A stretch of DNA of 32,265 nt, taken from contig JBGPND010000038.1 of the NCBI GenBank assembly GCA_041487355.1, positions 1 through 32,265 on the forward strand, read 5' to 3'. Positions 24,211 to 32,265 of this stretch are shown here, in pieces. Each line of letters opens with the position of its first letter. Position 1 is the stretch's first letter. A program made the translations under genes and the position numbers. A model generated the notes under the pieces. It had not been told where the DNA came from. It did no database searches and worked only from the letters and a program-made list of their open reading frames with translations. The stretch comes from JAMXLO01 sp041487355 (GTDB taxonomy: Bacteria; Pseudomonadota; Alphaproteobacteria; Acetobacterales; Acetobacteraceae).

Positions 24211-25179
24211 GTGGATCAGACTATCGTCACCCGGGTGGACGTGCCAGGTCCGTGGCGGATGTCGCGCCGGCACGGCAGCCGGCTGGGCCCTGTCCTCGTC
24301 ATCTCCCTCTGGCTGCATCTGACCTTGCTGCTCCTTCTGCTGGTCACGGTGCGCTACGAGCGACCGGAGGAAGAGTTGCCGCCGCCCGCCACCGTCGCGA
24401 TGGTGTTCGAAGGCGGCAAGCCGGAAGGGCCGGCCCTGCCCAAGCCGCCGCTGGAAATCCCCGCTCCGGCCTCGCCGCCCGCACCCCCGCCCGCACCCGA
24501 ACCGGTCCCGCGCGACACGGCCGAGCCGCCATCCGTGCCGCCATCGGTGCCCTCGCCACCCAAGGTGGCGGAACCTGCCGCTGTCCCGGCTCCCCCGGCG
24601 GTATCACCGCCCGCGCCCGTGCCTGCCCCGCCGCCCCCGCCAATGGCGATGGCGGTGCCGCGGCCGGCGTTGCCTCCCCCGCGGGCAGCGCCCCCGTCAT
24701 CGCCTTCGCCACGGCCGGTCGCCCCGGCCCCGCCGGCGTTCCCCGCGCCGATGAACTTCTCTTTCAACCAGCCGCCGGCCCGGCCGCAACCGCGCAGCGC
24801 ATCGCGCGCTCCGGCGACGCTGGATTTCTCGCTCGCGCCGAGGCAGGGCGCGACCGATGTCACACCGTTCTCGCGCGTCGCCGGCGCCCATGTAGGTCCG
24901 GACTGGCGCAATGAACTGAGCGCCTGGGTGCGGGCGCACGCCTATTATCCTGAACAGGCCGCGATGAACGGCGAGGACGGCAACGCGATGGTGCGCGTGG
25001 TCGCGAATCCCGACGGTCGCGTGACGTCGGTCCAACTGGAGAGCAAGTCGGGATCGGTCTGGCTCGACATGGCCTTGCTGGCGCTGTTCCGCGATGCGCA
25101 CCTGCCGCCGCTGCATGGTGAGAACGAGCCGATCACCTTCGACTTCACCATGCACTACATCCTGATCCGCGTCCGCTGA
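24211..25179 (+). CDS. TonB-like energy-transducer protein with long Pro-rich spacer
   Basis: 322 residues from the GTG at 24211 (an ATG at 24259 is the alternative; neither has a strong ribosome site). One N-terminal transmembrane helix is at about 27-47, then a periplasmic Pro/Ala-rich spacer at about 55-200, and a C-terminal TonB-type domain at about 230-322 with 'YYPEQAAMNGEDGNAMVRVVANPDGRV'. This is the TonB plan: anchor, stiff spanning segment and receptor-contacting domain. No exbB/exbD or TonB-dependent receptor is adjacent, so it must use partners elsewhere. It starts 26 bases after the ureohydrolase gene and may be co-transcribed. Confidence 0.83.
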   Translation: MDQTIVTRVDVPGPWRMSRRHGSRLGPVLVISLWLHLTLLLLLLVTVRYERPEEELPPPATVAMVFEGGKPEGPALPKPPLEIPAPASPPAPPPAPEPVPRDTAEPPSVPPSVPSPPKVAEPAAVPAPPAVSPPAPVPAPPPPPMAMAVPRPALPPPRAAPPSSPSPRPVAPAPPAFPAPMNFSFNQPPARPQPRSASRAPATLDFSLAPRQGATDVTPFSRVAGAHVGPDWRNELSAWVRAHAYYPEQAAMNGEDGNAMVRVVANPDGRVTSVQLESKSGSVWLDMALLALFRDAHLPPLHGENEPITFDFTMHYILIRVR

Positions 25180-25200
25180 AGCGCGGATGCCGGCGCCTGG

Positions 25201-25381
25201 CTATAGCGGGTTCAGGGTGACTGGAAACGCAAGCGAGCCTCGCTAATCGTGATGGGTTTCGCTCTGCTCAACCCATCCTACAGGTTACAGGCCGCGGCGT
25301 AGCGGCGTAGGCGTAGGATGGGTTGAGCAGAGCGAAACCCATCATCCGGGCGAGATTCCAGTTATGCTGAACGTGCTCTAG
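25201..25381. repeat. Nested inverted-repeat element (MITE/REP-like)
   Basis: The inner arms at 25250-25281 and 25313-25344 are perfect 32-base reverse complements around a 31-base GC-rich loop. They lie inside outer arms at 25201-25226 and 25356-25381 that match at 20 of 26 positions. A small stem (agcga/tcgct) lies between. The inner core 'gatgggtttcgctctgctc' resembles widely dispersed proteobacterial repeats. The right outer arm overlaps the stop codon of the EAL gene. It may be a mobile miniature element; no transposase is present. It sits between convergent genes and could also block transcription from both sides. Confidence 0.85.
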
Positions 25382-26959
25382 CCAGCCTCGGGCAACGGGC
25401 CCGGCCGGCCGAACAGCCAGCCCTGACCGAAAGCGCTGCCAAGTTCCTCCATCAGGTGGGCTTGTTCCTTGGTCTCAATCATCTCAGCTATTGCCTGGGC
25501 CCCCACCGAACGCGCGAGCACGAGCATGGATGTGACAAGGTCACGATCTCGCTTGCTGCGCATTGCGGCGTGGACATAGGCGCCGTCGATCTTCACGTAG
25601 TCCATGCGGAAGTCCCGCAGATAGCGGAAGGCGGCGGCGCCGGCGCCGAAATCATCGATACAAAGTCCGATATTGGAAGCACGCAGGCGGTCCAGCGTGG
25701 TCGCCGCGGCGGCCACATCCTGGATCTCCGCGGTCTCGGTCAGCTCGATCAGCAGGCGCCGATACGAGCCGCTCGGCAGAAGCGACAGCAGGCGCCCGCG
25801 GAAGGCCACGCTCTGCATGGACAGTCCGGAGACGTTCGCCGCGATCGAGCAGCCCGATACGCGCGTTAGAACCGAGAGCACTTGTTGCAGCACGGCAAGG
25901 TCGAGCTCCTCGGCAAGCCCCAGAGCTTCGGCGCAGGTGACAAAATCCTGCGTGGTCCGCCAGAGCATGCCATCGACGGCAATCGGGCGCAGCAGCGCCT
26001 CATAATGATGGACGGTCCGGTTACCGAGGTGCACGACGGGCTGGAAGACCAGATCGAAATGCCGCCCCGTGATCACATCGCGCAATGCATTGGCCTGTCC
26101 CCGGGCCTGGGCGATGAAGCCGGCGAGCCCGGCGGCAACCACTGCTTGCGACGGCGCTGGAGCCCCCTTCGGCGAACTTCGACAAGGCGAACCGCAAGGC
26201 TCTGACCGCCTGCGCCGGCTCAAGCCCCGACTCGGCCAAGCCGATCGCGTTGCCGTCGACCGAGACGGAGCGGCCGGCCGGCCCCGCCCGTATCAGTGCC
26301 TCAAGGCCCGAGGCGAGCATGGCTATGTCGAGCTGCCGCCGGCTCACCACGCCATAGCGACCTTCGGCGAGCTCCCCAACCGTCGTGTCGGGGCCCGCGA
26401 CGCTGCCGAGCGCTTCACCGATCTCTTCGCGTAGCGTGCCGCGCTCGCTGCCGTTCAGGGAAGCGGTCGCCTCCGCCCAGCCCTTCACATCCAACAGGCC
26501 GAGCACCGTCGCCTGCCTGGTCCGCAATCGGGCTTCTGCCTCGCGGGCGAACACTGGTCCGGGCTGCACGCCATCGGACTTGGCCGGCGGTGATGCAGGC
26601 AGCGGACTGAGCGTCACGCAAAGGCGCGGGTGCGGACCGGGCAGTTTCAACGCGGCGAGCGCGCAGGGGCTCGCTGCCGTATCGTTGAGGTGCAGCACCA
26701 CCGGCGATGTGTGACCACGCAATGTGACGCCGACGAGAGTGCGAGCCAATGCTTCATGGTCGGCAGGCGCGATCAGGCTGGCAAGATTGCAGCCGATAAA
26801 GCTCTCCGCCGGGCGGCCGAAGCGTACGTTGAACGCCCCAGCCGCCCAGGTGATGGTGGCGTCCGGTGCCGTCTCAATCAGCAGGTCTGCTCCGGCAAAG
26901 GCGAAAGCCAATAGCCGGTCGCGCGGCGCAGAGCGACCAGGAGGGGCGAACTGGGACAT
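25378..26959 (-). pseudogene. PAS-GGDEF(degenerate)-EAL c-di-GMP protein, split by a one-base frameshift
   Basis: Translation starting at 26959 (ATG after AGGACAGG) gives a PAS domain at about 15-75, then a degenerate GGDEF-like part where 'GELAEGRYGVV' replaces GGDEF. It continues to 'ALSKFAEGG' and then leaves frame. The EAL domain continues in another frame to the TAG at 25378. Joining the frames after the 5-C run at 26163-26167 (G-run in the transcript) by dropping one base gives one continuous protein of about 526 residues. The EAL part retains 'EALLR', Asn in 'AANVSG', 'ELTE', 'DDFG', Lys in 'YVKIDG', 'EMIET' and 'QGWLFGRP', so the phosphodiesterase site looks intact. It is a pseudogene, a sequencing error or a recoding site. 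Confidence 0.8.
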
Positions 26960-27063
26960 GGACCTGTCCTGCAAGGATTCGCAGCACCCACCCGGAAAGG
27001 TTGACGCAGGGTGAATTGCCACGTCTTTCCCGCCCTCTGCTTGTCCCATGCGAGGCGACGATT

Positions 27064-27726
27064 GTGGCTCGATGGATGTCGATGATCCTGCTCGTTTGTG
27101 TCAGCGCGGATTTGCTGGGCGGCTGCAGCACGGCGACTGTGCCGTCCGACGCAGCCGTGCCGATGGGCAGCGCGACCATCAGCGTGATCGCCCGCGGCTG
27201 GCATACCGATATCGGCCTGCCGGTCGACGAGGTCACCGGCCCGCTTGCGACCTTGGAACGTGATTTCCCAGGCATCCGCTTCATGGTGTTCGGTTTCGGG
27301 GAACGCGACTACCTGATGGCTCGGAGTGCCGGATCCGGCGAGATGCTGGCCGCGCTGTTCCCCAGCAAGAGCGCCATCCTGATGACCGCCCTGCGCGCGC
27401 CACCTACGGAAGCATTTGCCGACGAGCATGTGGTGACGCTGCGACTGACGCAGGACGGGGTCGACAGGATGGCGGAGCTCATCTGGCGGGCTTTGGAGAA
27501 GACGGCCGACGGGTCGGCGTATCGGCTCGCCGACGGCCCTTATCCCGGCAGCACATTCTATGCCTCGAACGAAACCTATGACGCGTTCCATACGTGCAAC
27601 ACCTGGACCGCGCTGCTGCTGCGCAGCGGCGGCCTGCCGATCAATCCCGATGGCGTGCTGTTTACCGGTCAGGTCATGCAACAGGTGGCACAGATCGCGG
27701 CGATGCAGGCCCGGCGGAACCGGTAA
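27064..27726 (+). CDS. DUF2459 domain lipoprotein
   Basis: 220 residues from the GTG at 27064 (AGGCGA about 8 bases upstream; ATGs at 27076 and 27082 are alternatives). The signal peptide ends in 'LLGGC', a lipobox, so the mature protein should be lipid-anchored. 'IARGWHTDIGLPVDEV', 'FGFGERDYL' and 'HTCNTWTALLLRSGGLPI' are the DUF2459 blocks, with conserved Trp-His near the start and Cys-Asn near the end, suggestive of a papain-like Cys/His site, though I infer this from position only. Function unknown. It is divergent from the PAS/EAL gene (about 100 bases between starts) and directly abuts the next, convergent, small gene. Confidence 0.85.
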   Translation: MARWMSMILLVCVSADLLGGCSTATVPSDAAVPMGSATISVIARGWHTDIGLPVDEVTGPLATLERDFPGIRFMVFGFGERDYLMARSAGSGEMLAALFPSKSAILMTALRAPPTEAFADEHVVTLRLTQDGVDRMAELIWRALEKTADGSAYRLADGPYPGSTFYASNETYDAFHTCNTWTALLLRSGGLPINPDGVLFTGQVMQQVAQIAAMQARRNR

Positions 27727-27882
27727 TCAGCACGGCGGCTGAGTGCCATTGGGGCAGACAACAGTCGAGCCTGGTGGCACGACGACAGTGGTATGCGAGG
27801 GCGGCGGCGGATTGCTGCTGCTGAAGCTGACGCATCCGCCAAGCAGCAGGGGCAGAAGCAGGGCCAACAGGCAACGGCGCAT
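27727..27882 (-). CDS. Tiny Pro-rich lipoprotein
   Basis: 51 residues from the ATG at 27882, chosen because GAGG lies 9 bases upstream. 'MRRCLLALLLPLLLGGC' is a textbook lipoprotein signal ending in L-G-G-C. The mature part is about 35 residues, rich in Ser, Pro, Val and Thr, with two further Cys near the end ('VVCPNGTQPPC'). Its TGA is immediately adjacent to the DUF2459 gene's TAA, with no spacer. No family recognised; similar tiny lipoproteins can be anchored to the outer membrane and be cell-wall or metal-associated. Confidence 0.65.
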   Translation of the reverse strand: MRRCLLALLLPLLLGGCVSFSSSNPPPPSHTTVVVPPGSTVVCPNGTQPPC

Positions 27883-27992
27883 GGCAACCATCCTCACAAG
27901 GTCGTGCAACCTGGCCCGACGCGGGCTGGACAGTCAATTGGCAGCGCGCACCGGTGACGACCAATCGCCGTCGCGTCACATCCCTGTGTGTC

Positions 27993-28319
27993 TCAGCGCA
28001 TTTCCACCCGCACCCGCGGTGTGCCCGGCCCACGCAGCAGGTCGGGCGATGGCGGGCCCAGCACACCCCCTGGTTCACCATGCAGAACATCACGCGGCAG
28101 CGGCGGCACCTGCCGGCACGCGATGCCAGGCGGACCCATCGGCACGCCAACGTAAGCCTGGCCAGTCACACCATTGGGCACGCCAGGCCGCCCGGCGAGG
28201 TCGAGCGACAATGGCAGCATCGGTCCCGCCGAAGGCTCGATCGGACAGTCCGCCGGCTGTGCGGCGACCCCGCGCAACGCAACCACCATGAACAGCGAGC
28301 CGGCGAGCAGCGAACGCAT
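27993..28319 (-). CDS. Small Pro/Gly-rich exported protein
   Basis: 108 residues from the ATG at 28319. 'MRSLLAGSLFMVVALRGVAAQ' is a signal peptide with AxA-type cleavage. The mature region is rich in Pro and Gly with two Cys ('PADCPIEP' and 'GIACRQVPP') and no recognisable domain. It follows hpnN on the same strand by 23 bases, so it may share that transcript. The ribosome site (GAGG two bases away) is badly spaced, which lowers confidence in the exact start. Confidence 0.6.
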   Translation of the reverse strand: MRSLLAGSLFMVVALRGVAAQPADCPIEPSAGPMLPLSLDLAGRPGVPNGVTGQAYVGVPMGPPGIACRQVPPLPRDVLHGEPGGVLGPPSPDLLRGPGTPRVRVEMR

Positions 28320-28342
28320 GGCCTCAGCATGGGCGCGACAGG

Positions 28343-30934
28343 TTAACGCCTGGTTCGCGCGTGGACGCTCGAAAGCAGTGCGGGAATGAATACCAGGCTC
28401 GCCACCAGCGTACACGCCAGGCTGATCAGCAGCAGCCTGCCCATGCTGGCGGTTCCCGGATGCGCCGAGAGCGCCAGCGAGCCGAAGGCCGTCCCGGTGG
28501 TCAGTGCCGAGAACACGATCGCCCGCGCGGTCGCCGAACCGAGGATGGCATGCCGCCCCGCCCGCCAGTTCATCACGAAATAGATGTTGAATGACACGCC
28601 GACTCCCAACAGCAGCGGCAGCGCGATGATGTTCGCGAAGTTGAGCGGCAGCCGCAGCAGCACCGCCACAAGCAGCGTGAGCAGTGCCGAGAGGATGAGT
28701 GGCGCGAGGACGAGGCCAACGTCCAGCACCCGCCGCAATGCCAGGAACAGGATGACCGTGGTCGCCACCACCGCGATGATCGCCGCCGAGCGGAACGCGC
28801 CGACGATGGTTTCGCTGGTTGCCTCGATGGTCACCGCCGAGCCGCCAGCGTCCGGCGTCACCGCGGTCACCTGTGCGACGAATTCATGCAGTCCCTTGCT
28901 GCTGCGCGCCTGCGGAGCTGACATCACCTGTACCCGCGCCCGCCCGTCCGGCAGCCTCCAGTCGCGCGACACGTCGGGGGGAATCGAGGCGAGCGTCACC
29001 GGCTCGGCATTCAACGCCGTGCGCAGGTGATCGAGCTGATCCGGCAGGAATCGGGTGAGCGCATCATTCGTTGCGAGCAGTACCGGATCGGGCGCCGCCA
29101 TGAGCTGGCGGAGGTCGCCGGCGATCGCACCCAGGGGATGGTCCTTCGGCAACTTCGCCAGCGCCGGATCAATCTGCGCCAGTGCCGTCTTCGCCGCCAG
29201 CCGCACCTCGTCCGGCTGGATCGGCGCCGCCGACTCGCGCGTCATCAGGGTCGGCGCCAGGATCGAATTGGCATCGGCAATGATCGCCAGCTTCGCCTGC
29301 TGGTCATCCGGCACGAAACTCTCGATGTCGATCACCTTGGAGACGGTGGACAGCTTCGCCAGCTTCGGCTTCAGCGAAGCCGCATCCGCCACGCTCGGCG
29401 CCAGGATGTCGATGCTGTACGGATTGGTGAGCGGATCATCCATCAGGTCATACAGGGTCCGCATCGCCTCGGTATCCGGATCCTTCGTGTGCAGCGGATC
29501 GGAATCGAATTCCAGTCGCGGCGAGACCGCGATCGCGAGCGCCGCAAGGGCGGCGAATACCGCGAGGATCGGCCGCCGATGCCGCGTCACGATCGGGTCG
29601 AACGGCGCGAGCCAGGCGAAGCCGACGACAGCCTCCTCGCCAGGCGGGCGGTACAGTGTGATCACCGCGGGCAAGAAGGCCAGCGTGCAAAGGAAAGCGA
29701 TCAGCATGCCGATGCCGGCGATCAGGCCGAGTTCCGCCACACCGGAAAAATCGGTCGGCACGAAGCCCAGGAAGCCTGCCGACGTCGCCACCGATGCGAC
29801 GAGGATCTGGACGCCCGTGCGCAAGCCGTTCTGGCGCATGGCCTCCGCAGGATCGGGATACTCGAAGCGCCGCTCGCGATAGCGCACCGAGAACTGGATG
29901 GCGAAGTCCACCGCGATGCCGACGAACAGGATGCCGAATCCCACGGACACGAGATTGAGCGTGCCGACGGCCACGGTAGCAAACAGCAAGGTCAGCATCA
30001 GGCCGAGGCCCAGTGTCGCGAGGATCGGCACGATCAGCCGCCAGGTCTGCACCGCGAGGAACAGCCAGAGCGTGATCAGCACCACGCTGCCGACCAAACC
30101 GATCACCGCCCCCTGCACGACGGTGGCGAACTCCTCGTCCGCCAGTGCCACCTGGCCGGTGATGCGCACGCGCGCCGCACCCGATTTGACGAACTCCAGA
30201 CCGGCGATGATTTGGTGCATCGCGTCCGTCGCTTCGCCCCCTGGCTGCAACGCGCCAAAGTCCAGCTTTGGCTGCACCAGCACGAATTTGTATTTGCCGG
30301 CGAGATCATTCAGCCCGCCGCCCAGCAGCAGCTGCCACGACAGCGGGCGCGCATGTCCCGACAGCGCATCTGTCATGGCCTGATGAAATGCCTCGAGCGA
30401 GCCGAGATAGGGACTGAGATCCACGTCCCCCTTCGTGGCGCCCATGCCCAGCAGCGAAAGCGTGGAAAACAAGCCCCGCGCGGTCGGATCGGCGACGAGC
30501 TGACCGAGGAACGGTTGCGCGTCGATTGTGCGGTCCATCAGATCCGAGAGGGACTTCGCATCGAGGAACAGCAGCCCCTCCCTGCGCAGGAAGGGCGACG
30601 CATCGGGCCGCCGCACCGAGTTGAAATGAACGTGATCCCTGGCGAGGGCATCGGCCAGCGCGGCGGCCGTAGCTTCGGCCTCCTCGGGCTCCTGCGCATC
30701 GATCACCGCCACCAGCAGATCGCGGAACTGGGGGAAGTCCTTGTTCAACTCCGCCGCGCGTTGCCGCCAGGGCAGGCTCTCGGCGAACATCTGATCCGTG
30801 TCGGTGGTCACGCTCAGATGGTTGACCGCGTAGATGGCGGAGAATGCCGCCAGCGCGAGCCCGGCCAGCACCACGATGAGAGCGTGGCGGCGGCTGTATT
30901 CGACCAGACCGACGAGCAGGCGATTCGGCGACAT
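28343..30934 (-). CDS. hpnN: HpnN-type RND/MMPL transporter (hopanoid transport)
   Basis: 863 residues, the length of HpnN. TM1 at about 18-38 is followed by the family's 'HLSVTTDTDQMFAESLPWRQR', a long periplasmic loop to about residue 270 containing 'SVRRPDASPFLRREGLLFL' and 'TIDAQPFLGQLVADPTARGLF', then a five-helix bundle with 'GILFVGIAVDFAIQFSVRYRERR'. A second loop and bundle follow with 'LGVGVSFNIYFVMNWRAG'. HpnN moves hopanoids from the inner to the outer membrane. Other hopanoid genes (hpnA-M, shc) are not in this window, so the gene stands alone here. Start ATG has no clear ribosome site. It is divergent from the MetE-like gene. Confidence 0.88.
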   Translation of the reverse strand: MSPNRLLVGLVEYSRRHALIVVLAGLALAAFSAIYAVNHLSVTTDTDQMFAESLPWRQRAAELNKDFPQFRDLLVAVIDAQEPEEAEATAAALADALARDHVHFNSVRRPDASPFLRREGLLFLDAKSLSDLMDRTIDAQPFLGQLVADPTARGLFSTLSLLGMGATKGDVDLSPYLGSLEAFHQAMTDALSGHARPLSWQLLLGGGLNDLAGKYKFVLVQPKLDFGALQPGGEATDAMHQIIAGLEFVKSGAARVRITGQVALADEEFATVVQGAVIGLVGSVVLITLWLFLAVQTWRLIVPILATLGLGLMLTLLFATVAVGTLNLVSVGFGILFVGIAVDFAIQFSVRYRERRFEYPDPAEAMRQNGLRTGVQILVASVATSAGFLGFVPTDFSGVAELGLIAGIGMLIAFLCTLAFLPAVITLYRPPGEEAVVGFAWLAPFDPIVTRHRRPILAVFAALAALAIAVSPRLEFDSDPLHTKDPDTEAMRTLYDLMDDPLTNPYSIDILAPSVADAASLKPKLAKLSTVSKVIDIESFVPDDQQAKLAIIADANSILAPTLMTRESAAPIQPDEVRLAAKTALAQIDPALAKLPKDHPLGAIAGDLRQLMAAPDPVLLATNDALTRFLPDQLDHLRTALNAEPVTLASIPPDVSRDWRLPDGRARVQVMSAPQARSSKGLHEFVAQVTAVTPDAGGSAVTIEATSETIVGAFRSAAIIAVVATTVILFLALRRVLDVGLVLAPLILSALLTLLVAVLLRLPLNFANIIALPLLLGVGVSFNIYFVMNWRAGRHAILGSATARAIVFSALTTGTAFGSLALSAHPGTASMGRLLLISLACTLVASLVFIPALLSSVHARTRR

Positions 30935-31081
30935 TCGGATCGTTTCAATGGGTCAGCCCGGCGAACGCGGGCGGCGTGTGATAGTCGCTTGGCTGCCAGC
31001 GGTCCATGCCGGTCGCCCCGTGTTTGCACGGAGGCGCGCAAGCGGTAGGACATTGCGGCAGGCAGCGAGGAGGTTGATCCG
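30935..31081. promoter_or_regulatory. Divergent intergenic region between hpnN and the MetE-like gene
   Basis: These 147 bases separate two divergent start codons and must contain both promoters if neither gene has an upstream partner. I see no clear -35/-10 pair, riboswitch-like structure (for example S-adenosylmethionine or cobalamin type) or strong palindrome. GAGGAGG about 8 bases before the MetE-like ATG is a good ribosome site. Confidence 0.3.
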
Positions 31082-32230
31082 ATGTCCATGTCCACGACCG
31101 CGACGAAAGACCGGGTCGGGCCGCGCAGCCGCCCGCCGTTCCGCGCCGACCATGTGGGAAGCCTGCTGCGACCCCGCGAGCTGGCCGAGGCTCGCGCCGC
31201 ACGCAAGGCAGGAACGCTTTCCGCCGAGGCGCTGCGCTCCGTCGAGGACCGCTGCATCAAGGCAGCGATTCGCAAGCAGGAGGAGCTCGGCCTGCGCGCG
31301 GCGACCGACGGCGAGTACCGTCGCGCCTATTGGCACTACGATTTCGTGTCGGGCCTGGATGGGGTCGAGCTGTACGAGCCAGAGCAGAAGATCCAGTTCA
31401 AGGGCGGCGTCCCCTTGCCGCATGCGTTGCGGGTCACTGGCAGGATCGGCTGGGGCAAGCCGGTCATGGTAGACGATTACCGGTTTGTCGCGAGCCATGT
31501 CCGGAGCGCGGTGCCGAAGATGACCATTCCGTCACCTTCGGTGGTGCATTTCCGCGGCGGCCGGCGGGCGATCGATGCCAGGACCTATCCGGACCTGGAT
31601 GGGTTCTTCGCCGATCTCGGCGAGGCATACAACAAGGCGGTGGCTGCGTTCGGTGCGGCCGGATGCCGCTATCTGCAACTCGACGAGGTCAACATCGCCT
31701 ATCTGTGCGATCCGGAGCAGATCGCGGGATTGAAGGCACGCGGCGAGCATGTGGAGAACCTGCTGCAGGTCTATGCCGAGATGCTGAACCGCGCGATCGA
31801 GGGACGGCCGGACGGCATGGTGATCAGCATGCATCTTTGCCGCGGCAATTTCCGCTCCACCTGGGTCGCGTCAGGCGGCTATGAGCCAGTGGCCGAGGTG
31901 CTGTTCAATCAGATCAACTCGGACGCCTATTTCATGGAGTATGACAGCGACCGCGCCGGCGGCTTCGAGCCGCTGCGCTTCGTGCCGCGTGGGAACAAGG
32001 TGGTGGTGCTGGGTCTGGTCACCAGCAAGTCGGGGGTGCTGGAGAGCAAGGATGAGCTGAAGCGGCGGATCGATGCGGCGAGCAAGTACCTGCCGCTCGA
32101 GCAGCTCGCGCTGTCGCCGCAATGCGGGTTCGCATCGACCGAGGAAGGCAACCTGCTGACCGAGGAAGAGCAGTGGGCGAAGCTGCGGTTGTGCGTCGAG
32201 GTGGCGCAGGAGGTCTGGGGCGGGGTCTAG
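31082..32230 (+). CDS. MetE C-terminal-like zinc methyltransferase (core-MetE type)
   Basis: 382 residues, corresponding only to the catalytic C-terminal barrel of cobalamin-independent methionine synthase (full MetE is about 750). The zinc ligands are present: His251 and Cys253 ('ISMHLCRGN'), Glu286 ('YFMEYDSD') and Cys348 ('LSPQCGF'). 'RADHVGSLLRP' opens the domain and 'LQLDEVNIAYL' at 198-208 matches the substrate-binding 'QxDE' segment. The folate-binding N-terminal half is absent, so methyl-tetrahydrofolate:homocysteine activity is unlikely by itself; it may use another methyl or thiol substrate. The gene is isolated, with a strong ribosome site, and ends just before a palindromic repeat. 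Confidence 0.88.
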   Translation: MSMSTTATKDRVGPRSRPPFRADHVGSLLRPRELAEARAARKAGTLSAEALRSVEDRCIKAAIRKQEELGLRAATDGEYRRAYWHYDFVSGLDGVELYEPEQKIQFKGGVPLPHALRVTGRIGWGKPVMVDDYRFVASHVRSAVPKMTIPSPSVVHFRGGRRAIDARTYPDLDGFFADLGEAYNKAVAAFGAAGCRYLQLDEVNIAYLCDPEQIAGLKARGEHVENLLQVYAEMLNRAIEGRPDGMVISMHLCRGNFRSTWVASGGYEPVAEVLFNQINSDAYFMEYDSDRAGGFEPLRFVPRGNKVVVLGLVTSKSGVLESKDELKRRIDAASKYLPLEQLALSPQCGFASTEEGNLLTEEEQWAKLRLCVEVAQEVWGGV

Positions 32231-32235
32231 CCGTC

Positions 32236-32258
32236 ATGGCCGGGCTTGACCCGGCCAT
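32236..32258. repeat. REP-like palindrome after the MetE-like gene
   Basis: Perfect 9-bp arms (atggccggg / cccggccat) enclose a 5-base loop, preceded by 'ccgtc' and followed by 'ctacccc'. The element begins 5 bases after the stop codon and may continue past the window edge. It shares the 'gtcatggccg' start with the repeat at 9993-10033 and the 'catctac' tail with the one at 7922-7944. Confidence 0.65.
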
Positions 32259-32265
32259 CTACCCC

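Noticed and set aside
24344..24911. Gly/Ala-rich frames opposite the TonB-like gene
   Set aside because: They are the complement of the Pro-rich spacer, whose codons read as Gly-rich on the other strand.
25201..25381. A tRNA or structured RNA gene at the nested palindrome
   Set aside because: No cloverleaf, T-loop or acceptor pattern is visible; perfect long symmetric arms fit a repeat better than an RNA gene.
29027..31048. A 673-codon plus-strand frame opposite hpnN
   Set aside because: Arg/His/Gln-rich with no recognisable domain; it is the complementary frame of a real membrane-protein gene.
1..32265. CRISPR array, prophage or transposase
   Set aside because: No regularly spaced direct repeats and no phage or transposase genes were found; the repeats are isolated palindromes.

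Overview
The window comes from a GC-rich (roughly two-thirds G+C) alphaproteobacterial chromosome. An HpnN-type hopanoid transporter, a PEP-CTERM protein and palindromic intergenic repeats of the kind common in alphaproteobacteria fit Rhodospirillales, perhaps Acetobacteraceae. That placement is inference: there is no rRNA or other taxonomic marker. I see no tRNA, rRNA, CRISPR array, prophage, insertion sequence or replication origin. Coding density is high and no gene-free stretch exceeds about 220 bases.

Left part (1-9.97 kb): the 3' end of an MFS transporter faces a run of minus-strand genes. These are a Cache/HAMP hybrid histidine kinase downstream of a PEP-CTERM vanadium-haloperoxidase-like exported protein, the DUF1326-DUF2182 pair, an EamA exporter, a small lipoprotein-like protein, and a thiolase-like/DUF35 pair whose thiolase partner lacks the usual cysteine nucleophile.

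Middle (10-17 kb): a minus-strand rubrerythrin, (Fe-S) oxidoreductase and DUF3501 block has a large imperfect hairpin behind the rubrerythrin gene and a perfect 41-bp palindrome between DUF3501 and the thiolase. An RluA-family pseudouridine synthase is divergent from a plus-strand run of four genes: 2-hydroxyacid dehydrogenase, MDR oxidoreductase, luciferase-like flavin oxidoreductase and a DUF1989 protein.

Right part (17-32 kb): a minus-strand unit runs from a fused hydantoinase/5-oxoprolinase-like enzyme through an OPT-family transporter into a compact hicB-hicA toxin-antitoxin pair. Divergent from it are a ureohydrolase of the agmatinase/guanidino-acid hydrolase type and a TonB-like protein. 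A nested inverted-repeat element of about 181 bp follows and overlaps the stop codon of a PAS-GGDEF-EAL gene that is split by a one-base frameshift. Then come a DUF2459 lipoprotein, two small exported proteins, hpnN, and a short MetE-like zinc methyltransferase that ends at another palindromic repeat.

Most genes belong to known families and much of the window is ordinary metabolism. The better leads are the frameshifted c-di-GMP gene, the nested repeat, the Cys-less thiolase with DUF35, the rubrerythrin block and the toxin-antitoxin pair in the tail of a catabolic/transport unit.
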